NCBI GenBank assembly: GCA_018241895.1
Contig: JAFECX010000015.1
Location: forward strand, 1-48,699
Length of the DNA stretch: 48,699 nt
Direction of reading: 5' to 3'
Source: Pseudomonadota bacterium
GTDB taxonomy: Bacteria > Pseudomonadota > Gammaproteobacteria > Burkholderiales > Burkholderiaceae_C
Shown: positions 7,736 through 19,408 of the stretch, piece by piece
Position numbering within the stretch: position 1 is the stretch's first letter
How the letters are laid out: the number at the start of each line of letters is the position of its first letter
The notes under the pieces: model-generated
What the model was told of the DNA's origin: nothing
Seen by the model: the letters and a program-made list of their open reading frames with translations, nothing else
Databases searched by the model: none
Translations under genes and position numbers: made by a program

Positions 7736-7828
7736 CGGTTGCGCCTGCGTCCGGGTGCGTGATGTCTGCGCCCTGGCTGCCGCGGCTGCGGTTGCAGCTG
7801 CGGCGGCGGCTCGACGGCCGGCACACAC

Positions 7829-7851
7829 GCAACGCGCCAGGCGCGCGTTGC
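7829..7851 (-). other. Hairpin three bases after the gabD stop
   Basis: GCAACGCGC / GCGCGTTGC with a 5-nt loop, an exact 9-bp stem immediately downstream of gabD. No T-tract on either strand; a possible Rho-linked or processing signal between gabD and the RidA-like gene. Confidence 0.35.
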
Positions 7852-7853
7852 CG

Positions 7854-9341
7854 TCACTTCAGCAAGTCGCCCAGGCACAGGTACTTGGTCTCGAGGTACT
7901 CGTCGATGCCCTGGTGCGCGCCTTCGCGGCCGATGCCGCTTTGCTTGACGCCGCCGAACGGCACCTCGGCGGTCGAGATGAGACCGGTGTTGATGCCCAC
8001 CATGCCGTACTCGAGCGCCTCGGCGACGCGGAAGATGCGCCCCACGTCGCGGCTGTAGAAGTAGCTCGCCAAGCCGTACTCGGTGGCGTTGGCGAGCGCG
8101 ATGGCCTCGGCCTCGGTCTCGAAGCGGAACACCGGTGCCACCGGGCCGAACGTCTCCTCCTTCGCGCACAGCATGTCGGCGCCGACGTCGGCGAGCACCG
8201 TCGGCGTGTAGAAACGCTCGCCGATGCGCGTGCCGCCGACGACGACGCGCGCGCCCTTGGCCAGCGCGTCGGCGACATGGCGCTCGACCTTGGCCAGCGC
8301 CTGCGCGTCGATCAGCGGGCCCTGCACGACGCCCGGCTCGAAGCCGCTGCCGACCTTCATCGCCCGCGCCTTGGCCGCCAGCCGGTCGACGAAGGCGTCG
8401 TAGACGCCGGCCTGCGCATAGAGGCGATTGGCGCACACGCAGGTCTGGCCGGCGTTGCGGTACTTGCTGACCACGGCGCCCTCGACCGCGCTGTCCAGGT
8501 CGGCGTCGTCGAAGACGATGAAAGGCGCGTTGCCGCCCAGCTCGAGGCTGAGCTTCTTGATGGTCGGCGCGCACTGCGCGGCCAGGATGCGGCCGACTTC
8601 GGTGCTGCCGGTGAACGACAGGTGGCGCACGACGTCGGAGCTGCACAGCACCTTGCCGATCTCGATGCTGTGCTGCGCATCGGCCGCGATGACGTTGAGC
8701 ACGCCGGCCGGCAGGCCGGCGCGCAGCGCCAGCTCGGCCACTGCGAGCGCCGACAGCGGCGTCTGCTCGGCGGGCTTGACGACGACCGTGCAGCCGGCGG
8801 CCAGCGCCGGTGCCACCTTGCGCGTGATCATCGCGATCGGGAAATTCCACGGCGTGATCGCCGCGCACACGCCGACCGGCTGCTTGACGACGAGGAAGCG
8901 CCGGCCCGCATCGGTGCTCGGGATCGTCTCGCCGTACACGCGCCGCGCCTGCTCGGCGAACCACTCGACGAAGCTGGCGCCGTAGCCGACCTCGCCGCGC
9001 GCCTCGGCCAGCGGCTTGCCCTGCTCGGCGGTCATGATGCGCGCCAGGTCGTCGGCGTGCTGCAGCAGCAGCGCGAACCACTTCGTCATCACCGCGGCAC
9101 GCTCCTTGGCGGGGCGCGCGCGCCAGGCGGGCCAGGCCTTGCCGGCCGCCGCGATGGCCGCCGCGGCATCGGGCGGCGCGAGGTTGGCCACCTCGGCCAG
9201 CGCCTGGCCGCTGGCCGGATCGTGCACCGTGAAGCGCGCGCGCGGGTCGGCGCCGCAGACCCAGGCACCACCGATCAGGCTTTCGGTCTTGAGCAGCGTC
9301 GGGTCGGCGAGCAGGGCCAGCGGGGAGGTCGGGGTGTCCAT
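7854..9341 (-). CDS. gabD: NAD(P)-dependent succinate-semialdehyde dehydrogenase
   Basis: Oxidises succinate semialdehyde to succinate, the last step of the GABA shunt and of 4-hydroxybutyrate use. 495 residues from ATG 9341 with GGAG upstream. Aldehyde dehydrogenase landmarks in order: ITPWNFPIAMITRKVAPAL, the cofactor loop FTGSTEVGR, catalytic Glu in LELGGNAPF, and the catalytic Cys in NAGQTCVCANR, a sequence typical of GabD among ALDHs, then EETFGPVAPVFRF and the C-terminal EYGLASYFYSRDV and KQSGIGREGAHQG. No gabT is beside it. Divergent from the toxin-antitoxin operon. Confidence 0.92.
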   Translation of the reverse strand: MDTPTSPLALLADPTLLKTESLIGGAWVCGADPRARFTVHDPASGQALAEVANLAPPDAAAAIAAAGKAWPAWRARPAKERAAVMTKWFALLLQHADDLARIMTAEQGKPLAEARGEVGYGASFVEWFAEQARRVYGETIPSTDAGRRFLVVKQPVGVCAAITPWNFPIAMITRKVAPALAAGCTVVVKPAEQTPLSALAVAELALRAGLPAGVLNVIAADAQHSIEIGKVLCSSDVVRHLSFTGSTEVGRILAAQCAPTIKKLSLELGGNAPFIVFDDADLDSAVEGAVVSKYRNAGQTCVCANRLYAQAGVYDAFVDRLAAKARAMKVGSGFEPGVVQGPLIDAQALAKVERHVADALAKGARVVVGGTRIGERFYTPTVLADVGADMLCAKEETFGPVAPVFRFETEAEAIALANATEYGLASYFYSRDVGRIFRVAEALEYGMVGINTGLISTAEVPFGGVKQSGIGREGAHQGIDEYLETKYLCLGDLLK

Positions 9342-9442
9342 CGTGGGCTCCGGCTGCGGCGGGACAGGCACGATAGCAAGGTTCGAGGAATCCGACGCGC
9401 GCAGTGTCCGTCGCAGCGGCCGGCAGCCGGTGCCGCTGCGGC

Positions 9443-9724
<282 letters not shown>

Positions 9725-9726
9725 GC

Positions 9727-10211
9727 ATGGCTGCAGCGGCCTTCGTGCTCGACCGCTCGGTCGCGCTGGGCGCCTTCTTCGAGGACGAGCAGGACGATTA
9801 CTCGCTCGCGGTCTGGCGCTCGTTGGCCGAGGCGCGGGCGGTGGTGCCGGCGCTGTGGCACGTCGAGCTGGGCCACATCCTGTCGCGCGCATTGCGCGCC
9901 GGGCGCATCACGGCGCAGGCGCTGGACGGGAGCTGGCAGCAACTGGACGTCGTCGGGCTGCACACGCTGGCACCGCACGGCGACGCGCGCCACTGGGCGC
10001 AGCGTGCGGCCGACTGGAGCCTGAGCGCCTACGATGCCTGCTACCTCGACACCGCCTTGCAGCAGCGCCTGCCGCTGGCCACCAAGGATGGCGCACTGCT
10101 CGACGCGGCGCGGCGCGCCGGCGTGTCGCTGTATCTGCCGGCGCGCGGCGTGAAAGCGGTGCGCAAGTCTGCCTCCGAACCTGTCCGCAAGCCTGATCCC
10201 GAGAAACGCCG

Positions 10212-10215
<4 letters not shown>
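9727..10215 (+). CDS. PIN-domain (VapC-type) toxin ribonuclease, with a basic C-terminal extension overlapping alaS
   Basis: 162 residues. PIN-domain acidic residues are placed as expected: Asp in [13 protein letters not shown], Glu in [11 protein letters not shown], Asp in [13 protein letters not shown], and Asp in [13 protein letters not shown]. These form a Mg2+-dependent RNase site, usually cutting tRNA or rRNA. After the normal end of the fold (VSLYLPARG) an extra basic tail of about 23 residues, with repeated VRK motifs, continues to a TGA at 10213-10215 that overlaps the alaS ATG as ATGA. The tail may have arisen by loss of the ancestral stop. Partner antitoxin lies directly upstream. 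Confidence 0.87.
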
Positions 10216-12848
<2,633 letters not shown>

Positions 12849-12867
12849 GCGGCCGGTGCCCCAGCCC

Positions 12868-13674
<807 letters not shown>

Positions 13675-13835
13675 GTGACGCGCGGGTGTGAGCGGCGTGA
13701 GCTGCGCTGCACTGGCGCGCGCGCTGCGTGTCGCCAGGCGCGCTGCCCCTTTCGCCACCGTTCTCGCGATCGTCCCCGCGCGGGTTCGGTGCAGCGGCTA
13801 CCATCCGTGCGCCCTCGCTCGTCCGCTGCGCCGCC

Positions 13836-15077
13836 ATGATCGAAGCCACCGCCGGTGAACTGATGCACAGGCACATCGTCGTCGGCCTGAGCGGCGGCGT
13901 CGCCTGCTACAAGACGGCCGAATTCGTGCGCGAGCTGGTGAAGGCCGGTGCCGGCGTGCAGGTGGTGATGACCGATGCGGCGTGCCAGTTCGTCACGCCG
14001 CTCACGATGCAGGCCTTGTCCGGCCGCGCCGTCTTCGCCAGCCAGTGGGACGTGCGCCAGCCCAACGCCATGGCGCACATCGAGCTCTCGCGCGCGGCCG
14101 ACGCCATCGTCGTGGCACCGGCGAGCGCGGACTTCATCGCCCAGCTCGCGCAAGGGCGCGGCGGCGAACTGCTGGCCCTGCTGTGCCTGGCGCGGCCCGC
14201 CGAGCGCGTGCCGCTGCTCGTGGCGCCGGCGATGAACCGCGAGATGTGGGCGCATCCGGCCACGCAGCGCAACGTGGCGCAGATCCGCGCCGATGGCGTG
14301 ACGGTGCTCGGCCCGGCCGCCGGCGATCAGGCCTGCGGCGAGGTCGGTGACGGCCGCATGCTCGAGCCCGACGAGCTGCGCGACGAACTCGTCGCCTGCC
14401 TGCAGCCCAAGCATCTGGCCGGTCGGCGCGTACTGATCACCGCCGGCCCGACCTTCGAGGCCATCGACCCGGTGCGCGGCATCACCAACCGCTCCAGCGG
14501 CAAGATGGGCTTCGCGATCGCGCGCGCAGCGGCCGAGGCCGGTGCCGACGTGACGCTGGTCGCCGGCCCGGTGCACCTGGCCACGCCGCGCGGCGTCGCG
14601 CGCATCGACGTGCAAAGCGCCGAGCAGATGCTCGCTGCCGTGCTGCCGCTGGCGCCAGCGCATGACGTCTTCGTCGCCACCGCGGCGGTGGCCGATTGGC
14701 GGCCGGCGCACCGCGCCGGGCAGAAGATCAAGAAGGACGGCTCGGGCGCGGTGCCGACGCTCGCCTTCGTCGAGAACCCGGACATCCTCGCCAGCGTCGC
14801 GCACCTGCCCCAAGCCGAGCGCCCGTGGTGCGTGGGCTTCGCTGCCGAGACCCACGATGTCGTGCGCCATGCGCGCGAAAAGCGCATCCGCAAGGGCGTG
14901 CCGCTCGTCGTCGCCAACCACGGTCCCTCGACCTTCGGGCGCGACGACAACGCGCTGGTGCTCGTCGACGCCGACGGCGAACGCGAGCTGCCGCACGGCA
15001 GCAAGCTTGCGCTGGCGCGCGCGCTGGTGGCCGAGATCGCCGCGCGGCTGCCTCGCCCGCGGGGCGGCGCGGCGTGA
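13836..15077 (+). CDS. coaBC: Bifunctional phosphopantothenoylcysteine decarboxylase / phosphopantothenate-cysteine ligase
   Basis: Two consecutive steps of coenzyme A synthesis. The N-terminal flavoprotein CoaC half has [35 protein letters not shown] strands, [16 protein letters not shown] and the active-site Cys in [12 protein letters not shown]. The C-terminal CoaB half has [31 protein letters not shown], and [10 protein letters not shown] with IKKDG. 413 residues from ATG 13836; ATG 13863 ([12 protein letters not shown]) is an alternative closer to the domain and has GGTG upstream. TACCAT at 13799-13804 may be its -10 box. dut follows by 79 bp, a conserved arrangement. Confidence 0.95.
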   Translation: MIEATAGELMHRHIVVGLSGGVACYKTAEFVRELVKAGAGVQVVMTDAACQFVTPLTMQALSGRAVFASQWDVRQPNAMAHIELSRAADAIVVAPASADFIAQLAQGRGGELLALLCLARPAERVPLLVAPAMNREMWAHPATQRNVAQIRADGVTVLGPAAGDQACGEVGDGRMLEPDELRDELVACLQPKHLAGRRVLITAGPTFEAIDPVRGITNRSSGKMGFAIARAAAEAGADVTLVAGPVHLATPRGVARIDVQSAEQMLAAVLPLAPAHDVFVATAAVADWRPAHRAGQKIKKDGSGAVPTLAFVENPDILASVAHLPQAERPWCVGFAAETHDVVRHAREKRIRKGVPLVVANHGPSTFGRDDNALVLVDADGERELPHGSKLALARALVAEIAARLPRPRGGAA

Positions 15078-15156
15078 GGGCGGTGCAGCGGCGTGGGGCG
15101 CCGGCCGCGCAGCACGGCGCCATTGCTGCCGCGCCGTACGGCGCGCGCGCCGTGCC

Positions 15157-15612
15157 ATGAGCGCGGCCGTCGTCGACCTCAAGATGCTCGATGCGCGCAT
15201 GGCCGCGCTGCTGCCGGCCTATGCGACGCCGGGCAGCGCGGGGCTCGACCTGCGCGCCTGCCTGGAGGCACCGCTGGTGCTCGAGCCGGGCGCGGCCGCG
15301 CTGATCCCCACCGGCCTCGCGGTCCACATCGGCGATCCGGCGCTGGCCGCGATGCTGCTGCCGCGTTCGGGCCTGGGGCACAGGCACGGCATCGTGCTCG
15401 GCAACCTGGTGGGCCTGATCGACAGCGACTATCAGGGCCCGCTGATGGTGAGCTGCTGGAACCGCGGCACCGCCGCGTACACCGTGCAGCCGATGGAGCG
15501 CATCGCGCAGATGGTGCTCGTGCCGGTGGTGCGGGCGGCCTTTCGCGTCGTCGACGACTTCGACGCCTCGGCACGTGGCGAAGGCGGCTTCGGCTCCACC
15601 GGGCGGCGCTGA
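15157..15612 (+). CDS. dut: dUTP diphosphatase
   Basis: Hydrolyses dUTP to dUMP and pyrophosphate, keeping uracil out of DNA. 151 residues; all five dUTPase motifs are present in order: [36 protein letters not shown] (with the catalytic Asp), [13 protein letters not shown] and the C-terminal arm [10 protein letters not shown]. Homotrimeric by family. In the coaBC operon; its TGA is one base before the left arm of the fold-back element at 15613. Confidence 0.97.
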   Translation: MSAAVVDLKMLDARMAALLPAYATPGSAGLDLRACLEAPLVLEPGAAALIPTGLAVHIGDPALAAMLLPRSGLGHRHGIVLGNLVGLIDSDYQGPLMVSCWNRGTAAYTVQPMERIAQMVLVPVVRAAFRVVDDFDASARGEGGFGSTGRR

Positions 15613-15772
15613 GAACCTGTGAACGAACCACTCACGCCCGCTCGACGCGCCCTGACGCCCCCGCTCGGCGTTGCAAAGGCTCGCCCTATGCGCGCGATAG
15701 GGCTGCGCTTTGCGCCTCGAGCGGGGTCGCCCTGTCGCGCCGCCCGGGTGCGACCGGTTCGTTCACAGGTTC
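15613..15772. repeat. 160-bp imperfect inverted repeat (fold-back element) between dut and slyD
   Basis: The outer arms GAACCTGTGAACGAACC (15613-15629) and its exact reverse complement (15756-15772) are 17 bp. Inside, further matching segments nest in order: CCCCGCTCG with CGAGCGGGG, GCAAAG with CTTTGC, and GCCCTAT with ATAGGGC at the apex around a GCGCGCG loop. The whole block can form one long bulged hairpin. It fills the gap between convergent genes. It could be a non-autonomous palindromic element or a bidirectional transcription barrier; no transposase is near and no second copy was noticed in this window. Confidence 0.85.
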
Positions 15773-15802
15773 CGAGCGCCGCGCACCGCTGGCCTCGGAC
15801 GC

Positions 15803-16324
15803 TCAGTGCAGCGGCGCGCTGCGGCCCGCGTTTGCCTTCAGCACGAGCGGCGCTTCACCCACCGTGCGCGCACGGATCTCGTCTGCGCTCGCCTCCCGCA
15901 CCGCGACCACCTTGACGTGCAGGCGCAGCGCCATGCCGGCCAGCGGATGGTTGCCGTCGAGCACGACGTGCGACGGGTAGACCTCGGTGACGAGGTACAC
16001 GAGGTCGTCCGGCATGTCGGCGGTCGCATGACCCGCCGGCAGGCCCTCGAAGGCCATGCCGGCCTCGAGCGGCTCGGGGAAGAGCCTGCGCTCCTCGTAG
16101 CACACGAGTTCGCTGCGGTACGCGCCGAAGGCCTCCTCGGGCTCGAGCTGTAGCTGCAGCTCGTCGCCCGGCCCGTGGCCGGCCAGCGCCTCCTCGACGC
16201 GGGCGAGCAGGTCGTCGCCGCCGTAGAAGAACTCGACCGGCTCGGCGAGTTCGTCGAGTCGCCGGTTCTGCGCGTCCGACAAGGTCCACGTGAGGCTGAC
16301 CACGCAAGGGCTCTGGATCTGCAT
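15803..16324 (-). CDS. FKBP-type peptidyl-prolyl isomerase, SlyD-like
   Basis: Cis-trans prolyl isomerase and chaperone of the SlyD class. 173 residues from ATG 16324: VVSLTWTLSDAQNRRLDEL, the FKBP strand PVEFFYGGDDLLARVEEAL, then the insert-in-flap domain with VVLDGNHPLAGMALRLHVKV, characteristic of SlyD/FkpB. The His/Cys-rich metal-binding tail of enteric SlyD is absent. No Shine-Dalgarno precedes the ATG, but GATCAT (16331-16336) ends six bases before it. Convergent with dut across the fold-back element, divergent from the gene at 16451. Confidence 0.9.
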   Translation of the reverse strand: MQIQSPCVVSLTWTLSDAQNRRLDELAEPVEFFYGGDDLLARVEEALAGHGPGDELQLQLEPEEAFGAYRSELVCYEERRLFPEPLEAGMAFEGLPAGHATADMPDDLVYLVTEVYPSHVVLDGNHPLAGMALRLHVKVVAVREASADEIRARTVGEAPLVLKANAGRSAPLH

Positions 16325-16450
16325 GCGGGGATGATCGCACAGCGCCCGTCGCGCGCCCGCCTGGCGCAGGCCCGTCGCGCGCCGTCGATCGCGCCTGCGG
16401 CGCCGGTACGCGACAATGGCCGCGCACCGTGCGCGACGCGAGGAGGGTCC

Positions 16451-16942
16451 ATGGCAGCGCAGACCACCCCCGTCTTCGACTCGCACGCCGCCTTCGGCGC
16501 GGCCCTGCGGTGGGGCTTCGAACAGGCCATCGCGCGCGGGGCGCGGCGCATCGTCTGTGTCGATCCGGACTTCACGGACTGGCCGCTGGGCGATGCGACG
16601 CTGCTCGCGCGCCTGGTGCCGTGGCTGCGGCAGCCGCAGCGCCGGCTCGTGCTCCTCGCAGCGCGATTCGACGAACTGCCTCGGCACCATCCGCGCTTCG
16701 TCGGCTGGCGGCGCGACTGGGTGCACGCCGTGTCCGCGTGGCAGGCGCCCGACGAACTGCAGCGCGCGCTGCCGACGTTGCTGCTCGTGGACGACGCCCT
16801 CGCCGTGCGCGTGATCGATCGCAGCCGCTGGCGCGGGCGGACACTGCACGATGCGCGCGAGTGCCGTCCGTATCACGACGAGATTGATGCGGTTTTGCAA
16901 CGCTCGGCGCCCGGGTTGCCGGTGACCGAGCTGGGGCTCTAG
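16451..16942 (+). CDS. Conserved-looking cytoplasmic protein of unknown function (163 aa)
   Basis: Well-supported gene: AGGAGGG ends three bases before the ATG and GACAAT (16412-16417) could be its -10 box. The product is soluble, rich in Arg/Ala/Leu and Trp, with alternating strands and helices: ARRIVCVDPDFTDWPLGD, RRLVLLAARFDELPRHHPRF, PTLLLVDDALAVRVIDRS, then GRTLHDARECRPYHDEID. The layout (AVRVIDRSRWRG, a strand-turn with positive charges) faintly resembles phospholipase-D-like or nucleotide-fold proteins but no HKD motif is present. I do not assign a function. Divergent partner is the SlyD-like gene. Its stop codon lies inside the CTAGGG inverted repeat at 16939-16955. Confidence 0.75.
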   Translation: MAAQTTPVFDSHAAFGAALRWGFEQAIARGARRIVCVDPDFTDWPLGDATLLARLVPWLRQPQRRLVLLAARFDELPRHHPRFVGWRRDWVHAVSAWQAPDELQRALPTLLLVDDALAVRVIDRSRWRGRTLHDARECRPYHDEIDAVLQRSAPGLPVTELGL

Positions 16943-16955
16943 GGGATTGCCCTAG
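16939..16955. promoter_or_regulatory. CTAGGG-N5-CCCTAG inverted repeat upstream of the lipoprotein pair
   Basis: Exact 6-bp arms with spacer GATTG, eight bases before a TATAAA hexamer (16963-16968). It overlaps the preceding stop codon. Position and symmetry suit a binding site for a dimeric activator of the downstream lipoprotein genes; the protein is unknown. Confidence 0.4.
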
Positions 16956-16962
16956 TCCGGCA

Positions 16963-16968
16963 TATAAA
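16963..16968 (+). promoter_or_regulatory. Candidate -10 box TATAAA
   Basis: Part of the only AT-rich run in the neighbourhood (TATAAAATTGAAAATC). It would give a leader of roughly 125 nt before the lipoprotein ATG at 17099. No good -35 was seen, consistent with an activator-dependent promoter. Confidence 0.45.
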
Positions 16969-17098
16969 ATTGAAAATCAGGCATGGGATCGGTTCGTCCC
17001 CCTGTCTCGTCTGCTGGTTGTGCGCCGATGGCCACGGGTCGTCTGCCGCACGCCGGTGCATGAAGCTTTCGAACTCAAACTCCCTGAGGACACTCGCA

Positions 17099-17311
17099 AT
17101 GAACAAGTCAGTGATTCTGGCTGCCCTGGTGGCCGCAGTCGCTCTTTCGGCCTGCGGCAAGAAGGAGGAGCCGGCGCCCCCGCCTCCGCCGGCCGCTGCG
17201 CCCGCGGCCGAACCCGCTCCGGCCCCGGCCGCCGAGCCCGCGTCTGCCGCTGCTTCGGGTGCCGAGGCCGGCGCCGCCACTGCCGCGCCGGCGTCTGCCG
17301 CGTCGCAGTGA
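17099..17311 (+). CDS. Small Pro/Ala-rich lipoprotein, copy 1 (70 aa)
   Basis: MNKSVILAALVAAVALSACGKKEE: a short cationic n-region, a hydrophobic core and a lipobox (LSAC), so the mature chain would begin at Cys19 with a lipid anchor. The remaining 50 residues are a disordered Pro/Ala/Glu chain. GAGGA lies upstream of the ATG. It is a clear paralogue of the gene at 17656: leader, signal peptide and the CGKKEEPAP start of the mature part are shared, but the C-terminal helical part of copy 2 is missing here. Function unknown. Confidence 0.8.
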   Translation: MNKSVILAALVAAVALSACGKKEEPAPPPPPAAAPAAEPAPAPAAEPASAAASGAEAGAATAAPASAASQ

Positions 17312-17655
17312 GCCGTCACGGCAGCAGGCCGTGCCGGTGAAGAGGTCGCCTTCGGGCGGCCTCCGTGGTGTGCGCGCCCGCGCTGGAGAACGTGACGCGT
17401 CACGGGCTCCGCGGACTGGGCGCAGGTGGCTGCCGCCGTGTCGTTGTCATCGATGACGCCGCCTCGCCGCGGGCGAGCGACACGACCGGGCCTCGACGCC
17501 TTTCCCCTGGTGGGCCACAGGGCAGCGGATGGCGCGTTCGACCCGAACGCCTCGAGTCCGCGTACCGTCGCATGGCTCGCGGCAGTTCGCCTTGCGCTTT
17601 CGGGCGGGCCGGGCCCACGAAGCTTTCGAACCAAGACTCTAGGAGGACCCTTGCA
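17312..17655. other. Structured gap between the two duplicated lipoprotein genes
   Basis: 344 bp without a credible gene. It holds a UUCG-loop hairpin after copy 1 (GAGGTCGCC 17342-17350 / GGCGGCCTC 17355-17363, no T-run), an exact 14-bp palindrome CGTGACGCGTCACG (17391-17404), an exact 12-bp palindrome GTCATCGATGAC (17446-17457), and arms CGTGTCG (17438-17444) / CGACACG (17478-17484) that enclose it. Just before copy 2 the leader CGAAGCTTTCGAA repeats that of copy 1. The palindromes could be regulator sites or RNA structure. Confidence 0.6.
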
Positions 17656-17994
17656 ATGAAGAAGTCGATCATTCTGGCCACCCTGGTGGCCGCCGTGGCC
17701 ATCTCGGCCTGCGGCAAGAAGGAAGAACCGGCGCCCGCGCCGGCACCGGCAGCCGCACCCGCCGCCGAGGCCGCAGCCCAGGCTGCCTCCGCGGCCGCCA
17801 CCGCGGTCGGTGAGGCCGCGTCGGCCGCGGCCGGGGCAACGGCCGATGCCGCTTCGGTGGCGGCCGGTGCGACGGTCCAGGCTGTCGATGCGGCCAAGGA
17901 AGCCGCCGACAAGGCGGTCGACGCGGCCAAGACGGCCGCGGAAAAGGCGGTCGACGCCGCCAAGGATGCCGCCAAGGACGCCGTCAAGAAGTAG
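17656..17994 (+). CDS. Small Ala/Lys-rich lipoprotein, copy 2 (112 aa)
   Basis: MKKSIILATLVAAVAISACGKKEE: lipoprotein signal with lipobox ISAC and a strong AGGAGGA ribosome binding site nine bases before the ATG. After a Pro/Ala linker the chain becomes a long Ala-rich helix with a periodic pattern (AAKEAADKAVDAAKTAAEKA), like Lpp-type or LEA-like amphipathic repeats, ending in DAVKK. The terminal Lys could resemble the Lpp attachment end, but that is speculative. Followed 27 bp later by a strong terminator. Confidence 0.85.
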   Translation: MKKSIILATLVAAVAISACGKKEEPAPAPAPAAAPAAEAAAQAASAAATAVGEAASAAAGATADAASVAAGATVQAVDAAKEAADKAVDAAKTAAEKAVDAAKDAAKDAVKK

Positions 17995-18020
17995 GCGCGC
18001 CCCTGCGCAGTCTCCTGTTG

Positions 18021-18048
18021 AAACGGCCGCCTTCGGGCGGCCGTTTTG
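18021..18048 (+). terminator. Intrinsic terminator after the lipoprotein pair
   Basis: AAACGGCCGCC / GGCGGCCGTTT, an 11-bp perfect stem with a TTCG tetraloop; the A/T ends of the stem provide the U-rich part (TTTTGT). It also faces the convergent bamC end and may act in both directions. Confidence 0.9.
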
Positions 18049-18112
18049 TCTGCAGTCGCGTGCCAGCGATTCGCGCGCGTGTGTGTGCGCGCCGTGCCGG
18101 CGCCTGCACGCT

Positions 18113-19306
18113 TCAGCGCAGCTCTTTGACGAGCTGCGTGACGATGCGTCGTCCGTTGTCGCCGGTCTCGGGAGCGCCGCTCGAGGTGAGCACGCGCACC
18201 GTCGTCTTGGTGCTCTCGGTGCCCTCGGCCTTCACTTCGATGCGATAGCGCACCGGTGCCGCGGAGGTCTTGCCGCTGCCGAACAGCCTGGCGAAGAAGC
18301 CCGGCTCCTCCTGGCCGGCGGTGGTCGGATCGATGTAGCGCACGTAGTACAGGCCTTGCGCGCGGTCACGGTCCTCGACCGTGAAGCCCCCGCGGTCCAG
18401 CGCCAGCCCCACGCGGCGCCAGGCGCGGTCGAAGGGCTCGTCGACCTCCAGCGCGGCGCTGCCGGCATCCGTGAGCGTGCGCGCGCGGGCGGGCAACGAG
18501 GGCACGGCCGCGGGCTGCACCGGCGTCACGGCAGCGCTCGCGCGCTGCGCCTCGTCGGTGCCTGCCAGCGCCAGCATCAGGCGCGACAGCATCTCGGCTT
18601 CGAGGCCCGGATCGCTCGGTCGCGCGCGCCACGTCGTGGTCTCGTGCCGCGCGTCCGCATAGACCTCGGCCACGCCGCGGTGCGAGATGTAGATCTCGCT
18701 GCCATTGGCCGTGCGTTCGACGCGCGTGCGAAACAGGTCGCGCTCGCCGGTGTCGTACAGGTTGCCGAGCACACTGCCGATCAGGTTGCGCACCGCGTCC
18801 TTGGGCAGCTTGGCGCGGTTCTCGTTCCAGTTGGTCTCGAGGATGCCTGTCTTCGGGTTGTCGATGGCGAGCGTGAAGCCGTTGCGCTCCCAGAATGTGC
18901 GCAGCTGCGGCCACAACTGCTCGGGCGACTTGGGCACGACGAGCCAGCGTTCCTGACCGTCGCGCTCGATGCGCATGCCGTCGATCTGGCTCGGCGCCAC
19001 GGTCGGGGCGCTCGCCGCCGGCGCCGGAGCGGCTGCGTTGGCGGCGACTGCGGCCGCGCTCACGACACCGCCCGTTGTCTGGTAGCGCGACTCGCGCGCC
19101 AGTTGGGTCAGGTCGGGCGGCACTTCCAGCCGCGGACGCCGCGTCGCGCCGCCGCGGTAGTCGGCGTCGTCGTTGCCGAACAGGTTGCCGAGGCTGGAGC
19201 AGCCGGCGACGAGCGAGGCGGCAAGCGCCAGGGTCGTCAGGCGCGTGGTGCTGCCGCACATGCGCTGCGCCTGCGGGTCGGTGGCGGCCAAACGGGACAG
19301 TCTCAC
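18113..19306 (-). CDS. bamC: Outer membrane protein assembly factor BamC
   Basis: Lipoprotein subunit of the BAM complex that inserts beta-barrel proteins. Signal peptide with lipobox (LALAASLVAGCSSLG), then the unstructured segment DYRGGATRRPRLEVPPDLTQL typical of BamC, then two helix-grip domains (about 130-250 and 290-395): WLVVPKSPEQLWPQLRTFW and FDRAWRRVGLALDRGGFTV. Start chosen at GTG 19306, which has GGAG eight bases upstream; ATG 19261 directly before the hydrophobic core is the alternative. Downstream of dapA on the same strand (about 100-bp gap), the usual beta-proteobacterial order. Confidence 0.9.
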   Translation of the reverse strand: MRLSRLAATDPQAQRMCGSTTRLTTLALAASLVAGCSSLGNLFGNDDADYRGGATRRPRLEVPPDLTQLARESRYQTTGGVVSAAAVAANAAAPAPAASAPTVAPSQIDGMRIERDGQERWLVVPKSPEQLWPQLRTFWERNGFTLAIDNPKTGILETNWNENRAKLPKDAVRNLIGSVLGNLYDTGERDLFRTRVERTANGSEIYISHRGVAEVYADARHETTTWRARPSDPGLEAEMLSRLMLALAGTDEAQRASAAVTPVQPAAVPSLPARARTLTDAGSAALEVDEPFDRAWRRVGLALDRGGFTVEDRDRAQGLYYVRYIDPTTAGQEEPGFFARLFGSGKTSAAPVRYRIEVKAEGTESTKTTVRVLTSSGAPETGDNGRRIVTQLVKELR

Positions 19307-19408
19307 GGAATCATCTCCGGCGCCGCCTGGGCGCCACGCGTGCACAGAACAGGGAGCCGCGCGCAGGCGTCGGCGGGTGACAGGGGCACGGCGCGAGCCG
19401 CAGATCCG

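Noticed and set aside
19262..19345. GTG at 19345 as the bamC start.
   Set aside because: It adds a long residue stretch without signal-peptide character and has no ribosome binding site; GTG 19306 and ATG 19261 fit better.
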